From positions 1-64,000 of the forward strand of contig CAZVNZ010000004.1 in the NCBI GenBank assembly GCA_964628515.1: DNA of 64,000 nucleotides. The letters are read 5' to 3'. A program made the position numbers and the translations under genes. The notes under the pieces are model-generated. The model did no database searches. It was not told the origin of the DNA and worked only from the letters and a program-made list of their open reading frames with translations. Below, one piece after another: positions 59,731 to 64,000 of this stretch (the stretch's first letter is position 1; each line of letters starts with the position of its first letter). This stretch comes from CAZVNZ01 sp964628515 (GTDB taxonomy: Bacteria; Bacillota; Clostridia; Christensenellales; Christensenellaceae).

Positions 59731-61029
59731 ATGAATCTTTTTAACGATAACATAGAAGGCAACGCACCCTTAGCGGATAAAATGCGCCCACTAACCCTCG
59801 ACGATTTTTTGGGGCAGGAACATATTGTAGGCAAAAACACCTTGCTTAGACGGGCAATACAAGCGGATAAATTAGGCTCTGTAATTTTTTGGGGGCCTGC
59901 CGGCTGCGGAAAAAGCACCCTTGCGGCTATAATTGCAAATACCACGGGTAGCAATTTTTATAAACTTAATGCGGTAACAAGCGGTGTAAAGGAAGTCAGA
60001 GAAATAATAGAAAAAGCAAAAGCGGATCTTGAAATAAGCAATAAATCCACCTTTTTACTGTTGGACGAGTGTCACAGATGGTCTAAAACTCAATCGGACA
60101 GCATACTACCGGCGGTAGAAAAGGGGATAATTAAGCTAATAGGTTCCACCACGGAAAATCCTATGGCAGCTATGACAAGCGCAATAGTTTCAAGATGCCG
60201 TCTGTTTGAATTTTACGCTTTAGAAGGGCATCACATACTAAAAGCCTTAAAACGCGCCTTAGCAGACAAAGAAAAGGGTTTTGGCAACACGGACGTAATT
60301 ATTGGTGATGACGCACTAAACCACATTGCACGGTTAAGCGGAGGAGATGTGCGCACCGCCCTTAATGCTTTAGAGCTTGGCGTGCTAACCACTCCCCCAA
60401 ACATCAACGGCGAGGTGGAAATAACCTTAGAAATTGCCGAGCAATCCATTCAAGCAAGGGCAATACGCATGGACGATAACGAATATTACAATATGCTAAG
60501 CGCTTTTTGCAAATCTTTACGAGGAAGTGACAGCGATGCGGCACTTTTTTGGTTTTCAAGGATGATGTATGCCGGCGTAGACCCAAAAGTGCCTGTACGC
60601 AGAATGATAGTGCATGCCAGCGAAGATGTAGGACTTGCCAACCCCTCCGTGCTAAACCAATGCGTAAGTGCAATGCAAGCATTACAGTTTATAGGTATGC
60701 CTGAGGCAAGGCTAAATATTGCTCAAGCAATAATATTTTTGTGCGAATCTCCCAAAAGCAACTCGGTGGTAATGGCAATAGATGCCGCCGCCACCGATGC
60801 AAAAGCACTTTTTGACCAAAAAGTACCCATGCACCTGCAAGATGCCAACTTTAACAAGGCTAAACACCAAACCAAACCCTACGTTTACCCTCACGACTAC
60901 CCAAGGCATTACGTAGAGCAGGAATATCTGCCAAAAGAGCTTTCGGGCAAAAAATACTACATCCCCTCTTTTGAAGGGTACGAAAAAAAAGTACACGAGT
61001 TTAGAAAGTATATCGGCAAGGATAAATAG
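59731..61029 (+). CDS. rarA: Replication-associated recombination protein A (RarA/MgsA)
   Basis: 432 residues from ATG 59731 (AAAGGTGATT upstream; GTG 59725 overlaps that site). AAA+ clamp-loader-like ATPase: PLTLDDFLGQEHIVG, Walker A FWGPAGCGKSTLAA, Walker B LLLDECHRW, sensor GSTTENP and the C-terminal MgsA domain (SDAALFWFSRMMYAGVDPKVPVRRMIVHASEDVGLANP). It acts at stalled replication forks. Walker B reads DECH rather than the common DEIH, a small oddity. Ends near a terminator. Confidence 0.94.
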   Translation: MNLFNDNIEGNAPLADKMRPLTLDDFLGQEHIVGKNTLLRRAIQADKLGSVIFWGPAGCGKSTLAAIIANTTGSNFYKLNAVTSGVKEVREIIEKAKADLEISNKSTFLLLDECHRWSKTQSDSILPAVEKGIIKLIGSTTENPMAAMTSAIVSRCRLFEFYALEGHHILKALKRALADKEKGFGNTDVIIGDDALNHIARLSGGDVRTALNALELGVLTTPPNINGEVEITLEIAEQSIQARAIRMDDNEYYNMLSAFCKSLRGSDSDAALFWFSRMMYAGVDPKVPVRRMIVHASEDVGLANPSVLNQCVSAMQALQFIGMPEARLNIAQAIIFLCESPKSNSVVMAIDAAATDAKALFDQKVPMHLQDANFNKAKHQTKPYVYPHDYPRHYVEQEYLPKELSGKKYYIPSFEGYEKKVHEFRKYIGKDK

Positions 61030-61122
61030 GAGGGTTGCATGGCCGTTAATGTGCCAACCAACACACCTAATGCTTGAAAAAATTTTGAAAACTATGTATT
61101 ATCATCATCACAACGAAAACCC

Positions 61123-61150
61123 AAAAAACCGCCCCAAAAGAGCGGTTTTA
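61123..61150. terminator. Terminator between rarA and the isomerase gene
   Basis: Stem AAAACCGC / GCGGTTTT with a 9-nt loop. T-runs on both strands make it suitable for converging transcripts. Confidence 0.75.
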
Positions 61151-61171
61151 AAAATTTCTCTACTAATTATC

Positions 61172-62062
61172 CTAACAAAACTTACGATTAATCTCGTCTG
61201 CAAAGGCTTTGCAGTCTGCCGTTACTTGCCATGCGTCCGGCCATTCGCATAAATCTATTGCCCACCAATCCCCTTTGTAGTTAGCTTCGTTAAGCAGTAC
61301 GGGAATTACCTTATCAAAATCCACCACTCCTAAGCCAAAGGGTGCGTGTGTGCTTGTGTCCGCCTCGTTTAGTGTGCTGTCCGAGTCTATTATATGCACA
61401 ATTCCTATAATGTCTTTGCACATTCTTGCGTATTCTTCGGCACCGCCTTTAAGCTCTAAACCCTTTTCTATATGCCGAGAGCCTATTGCACCCATGTGTG
61501 CGTGGCAGGTGTCAAAAAGCAGTTTAAAGTTTGGCTCGCCTACCTTTTTGCAAATTTCCACAACGTTTTTAGGCTCGTTTATCATAAATCCGGGCTCAAA
61601 CTCCCAAACCACTTCTAAACCGCATTTTGCCGCAATTTTTGCTACACGTTTGAAGTTGTCCGTAATTATTTCTTTTGCTTCCTCGTAAGTCATGCCCTCG
61701 GGTAAAATGGGGGGTGTTCCGCTGTCTACCCTTATAATGCTAAAGCCCATATCCTTTGCAAACTGTGCATTCTTTTCAAAAAGTGCAATCCACTCCTCTT
61801 TTTGCTTTAAAGAGTCTAAACTCCATAAATCGCAAGCAAAATCCGCAACTTCCAAGTTATTGTCTTTAAGTAATTTTTTAAGCTCTGCCAGTTTTTCGGG
61901 GGTGTCGTACAGCTCAAAATGTGCGTGGGGCTTAAACCCTCCCATGCTTATTCCGTCAAAACCCAATTCTTTCAACTTTGCGCACAATTCCGGCAGTAAA
62001 ATGGGATTTTGTGCAAAAGCTCCAAACACATATGCCCAACTTCCTATTGATATTTTCTTCAT
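61172..62062 (-). CDS. Sugar phosphate isomerase/epimerase (xylose-isomerase-like TIM barrel)
   Basis: 296 residues with AAGGAGT upstream. AP-endonuclease-2 superfamily barrel: GFDGISMGGFKPHAHFELYD, VVWEFEPGFMIN (metal-binding Glu), KLLFDTCHAHMGAIGSRHIE (metal-binding Asp and His) and GIVHIIDSDSTLNE. Family members epimerise or isomerise sugars and inositols using a divalent metal. The substrate is unknown. Monocistronic. Confidence 0.85.
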   Translation of the reverse strand: MKKISIGSWAYVFGAFAQNPILLPELCAKLKELGFDGISMGGFKPHAHFELYDTPEKLAELKKLLKDNNLEVADFACDLWSLDSLKQKEEWIALFEKNAQFAKDMGFSIIRVDSGTPPILPEGMTYEEAKEIITDNFKRVAKIAAKCGLEVVWEFEPGFMINEPKNVVEICKKVGEPNFKLLFDTCHAHMGAIGSRHIEKGLELKGGAEEYARMCKDIIGIVHIIDSDSTLNEADTSTHAPFGLGVVDFDKVIPVLLNEANYKGDWWAIDLCEWPDAWQVTADCKAFADEINRKFC

Positions 62063-62317
62063 ATGTTTTACTCCTTTTCATTTATATTAAGGCATTATTT
62101 AATATTTTAAAGCCCTATTTTTTTGATTCCTTATACGTATAAATACTTAGTATGCATTACCACCTCGTAAAAAATAAGTTTATTTTGTTTGAAATCTGTG
62201 GTAAAATTACTTATAATAAAAAACAATTTAATATTAAGGCATTACAGCACTAAATTGTTGTACTGTATATAGTATACATAAATTATTACAGTTAGTAAAG
62301 AGCAAAAAGGAGTAAAT

Positions 62318-64000
62318 ATGAAAAATATTTCCTATAACCAAGTAGAAGGTTACAAAACCCTAAAAGATTTGCTAAACGGTAGTGCGGAAAAATTTGGAAG
62401 TATGCCTGCATTTAAGCAAAAAGGCATAGTAAAAGAAAATGAGGAAGCCACTAACATAATAGAGGAGTATTCCTACGCCGGTTTTAAAGAGGATGTTTAT
62501 GCCTTTGGTACAACCCTAATCAACTATAACTTACACAGCAAGCACATAGGGTTAATCGGAGAAACAAGCTACGAGTGGATTTGCGCTTATTTCGCCATAG
62601 TTTGCGGTGGCGGTGTGGTTGTACCCATAGATAAAGAAGCATCCACAGCGGAAATAGAGGAAATTATGCAGGCAAGTGGGTGTGTAGCATTCATTTACTC
62701 CGCTACTTTTACAGTATTGGCACAGCATTTAATGAAAACTCTACCTAAAGTGGAGGATTATGTTAATTTGCAGGGCAATTACAAAGATTGGCTGGAAATG
62801 GGTAAAAAAGCTTTAGCAAACGACAATACCGCTTACGACAAAATAACGATAAATCCGGAAAAAATGAGCACCATACTCTTTACCTCGGGCACAACGGGTA
62901 AAAGCAAAGGCGTTATGCTCACCAACAAAAGCATAATGGCGGTGGCGGAAGGCGCTTTGCAAATTATAGATATTGGCGGTGTATGCCTGTCTGTGTTGCC
63001 CATTCATCACTCTTACGAGTTTTCTCACGGAATTATTATGATGTTGGAGCGTGGCGTGTGCATTTGCATAAACGACAGCTTGCGGTACTTTGTGCAAAAC
63101 CTTCAGTTATTCAAGCCAACTATGGTGTGTATCGTTCCTCTTTTTGTGGAGATGATGTATAAAAAAATCTGGGATATGGCAAAATCCGCCGGTATAGAGG
63201 CAAAACTTTTAGGTGCAATAAAGCAAAGCAACGAGCTTTTGGCGCAAGGCACAGACAAACGGGAGGAGTTTTTTGCAGATATTTTAAATGCCTTCGGGGG
63301 AAATTTACGGTTAATTTTATGCGGTGGCTCTCCCCTTTCTCCAAAGCTGATGCGTGCTATGAGGGAGTTTGGCATAATGCTTATAAACGGCTACGGCATA
63401 ACCGAGTGCTCTCCTCTTGTTGCGGTAAATTCTCAACGCAAATTTAAAGATGGCTCTGTGGGCATACCCATTGGCTGTATGGAAATAGAAATAAGAGAGG
63501 CAGACGAGGACGGCAACGGAGATATTTGGGTAAAAGGGGAAAATGTTATGCTTGGGTACTACCAAAACCCTGTTGCAACCAAAGAAGCAATAGTGGACGG
63601 TTGGTTTAACACGGGAGACATTGGTTATATAGACTCAGACGGCTTTTTATTTATAACCGGACGGCGCAAAAACCTAATTGTGCTTAATAGCGGTAAAAAT
63701 ATCTTCCCCGAGGAGTTGGAAGAGCATTACTTAAAAATTCCTTATATAAAGGAAATTGTGGTATTTGCAAAGGCTACTGAAGGGGTATTTGAGGACGCAC
63801 TTTGCGCAGAAGTTTTTATAGACGAAACTTTTGCCAAAGACTTTACCAAAGAGGAGCTAAATGCAAAACTAAAGGCGGATACGGCAAAAATCAACAAAGA
63901 AATTCCCCATTACAAACAGGTACACATTTTTACAATTAGAGATACCGAGTTTGAAAAAACCACAAAAAAATCAATTAAACGCTTTAAAATTAACAACGAG
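62318..64000 (+). CDS. AMP-forming acyl-CoA synthetase, cut by the window end
   Basis: Begins at ATG 62318 (AAAGGAG upstream) and stays open for 561 codons to the edge. ANL superfamily motifs are present: ILFTSGTTGKSKGVML (P-loop), INGYGITECSPLVAVN (adenine/substrate), FNTGDIGYID, GRRKNLIVLNSGKN and, at the very end, FEKTTKKSIKRF with the catalytic A10-type lysine region. It is closest in style to long-chain fatty-acid-CoA ligases. Only the stop and perhaps a few residues are missing. Confidence 0.9.
   Translation, partial: MKNISYNQVEGYKTLKDLLNGSAEKFGSMPAFKQKGIVKENEEATNIIEEYSYAGFKEDVYAFGTTLINYNLHSKHIGLIGETSYEWICAYFAIVCGGGVVVPIDKEASTAEIEEIMQASGCVAFIYSATFTVLAQHLMKTLPKVEDYVNLQGNYKDWLEMGKKALANDNTAYDKITINPEKMSTILFTSGTTGKSKGVMLTNKSIMAVAEGALQIIDIGGVCLSVLPIHHSYEFSHGIIMMLERGVCICINDSLRYFVQNLQLFKPTMVCIVPLFVEMMYKKIWDMAKSAGIEAKLLGAIKQSNELLAQGTDKREEFFADILNAFGGNLRLILCGGSPLSPKLMRAMREFGIMLINGYGITECSPLVAVNSQRKFKDGSVGIPIGCMEIEIREADEDGNGDIWVKGENVMLGYYQNPVATKEAIVDGWFNTGDIGYIDSDGFLFITGRRKNLIVLNSGKNIFPEELEEHYLKIPYIKEIVVFAKATEGVFEDALCAEVFIDETFAKDFTKEELNAKLKADTAKINKEIPHYKQVHIFTIRDTEFEKTTKKSIKRFKINNE

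Noticed and set aside
1..64000. tRNA or rRNA genes
   Set aside because: No cloverleaf with a GTTCGAATC-type T loop and no rRNA-like stretch was found on either strand by eye.

Overview
The window is a low-GC, gene-dense stretch that reads as the chromosome of an anaerobic Firmicute (class Clostridia or close kin, probably uncultured). The reasons are AGGAGG-type ribosome sites with short AT-rich spacers, frequent TTG/GTG starts, a CooS/CooF/oxidoreductase carbon-monoxide dehydrogenase operon, a Na+-type V-ATPase, an LCP cell-wall enzyme, the Clostridia/Actinobacteria raiA-type RNA in front of the long-form hibernation factor, and a zinc-ribbon L31. No tRNA, rRNA, CRISPR array or IS transposase was seen.

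Layout. 0-6 kb: an acyltransferase/DUF6320 pair, then the CO dehydrogenase operon. 6-17 kb: envelope and accessory genes (LCP protein, TfoX-C protein, a Cys-hexapeptide secreted protein, MurJ, a small exporter, a DUF4143 ATPase, a MATE pump with a candidate guanidine-IV riboswitch, ArsR, GNAT and two nucleotide-sugar enzymes). 17-27 kb: purA, a DUF4214 surface protein, an NSS transporter, a SprA-like HExxH protein, an ApbE/NusG-II/Gx operon, ychF, raiA RNA and hpf. 27.6-41.7 kb: one long plus-strand run rpmE-DUF1385-prmC-prfA-sua5-ywlE-rpiB, followed directly by a nine-gene V-type ATPase. In Bacillus the equivalent run leads to the F-type ATP synthase. 41.9-46.6 kb: an RpiB-like isomerase with a PfkB kinase, a sigma/anti-sigma pair, and a DUF1508 protein with a small NHLP-leader-like protein. 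46.8-55.5 kb: a catabolic island of two URO-D-family (methyltransferase-like) proteins, a GntR regulator with two matching candidate operators, a complete ribose-type ABC importer and an FGGY kinase. 55.6-58 kb: serC-serA plus a coupled small membrane protein. 58-59.6 kb: a repeat-rich region. 59.7-64 kb: rarA, a TIM-barrel sugar isomerase and an acyl-CoA ligase cut by the window edge.

The most interesting part is 58.36-59.54 kb. Three tandem ~395-bp units each carry, on the minus strand, a 24-codon hydrophobic peptide with a strong ribosome site. On the plus strand each has a perfectly spaced promoter driving an ~80-nt RNA that ends at a terminator overlapping the peptide's stop codon. This is the architecture of a convergent type I toxin-antitoxin system, present in triplicate. 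The two promoters/leaders in each unit are themselves inverted copies of one another. Next to it are a two-and-a-bit-copy 86-bp tandem repeat and a 41-nt hairpin element. A second copy of that hairpin, with compensatory stem changes, sits 56 kb away in front of cooS.

All calls come from reading the sequence and recalled family knowledge; no database search was run.
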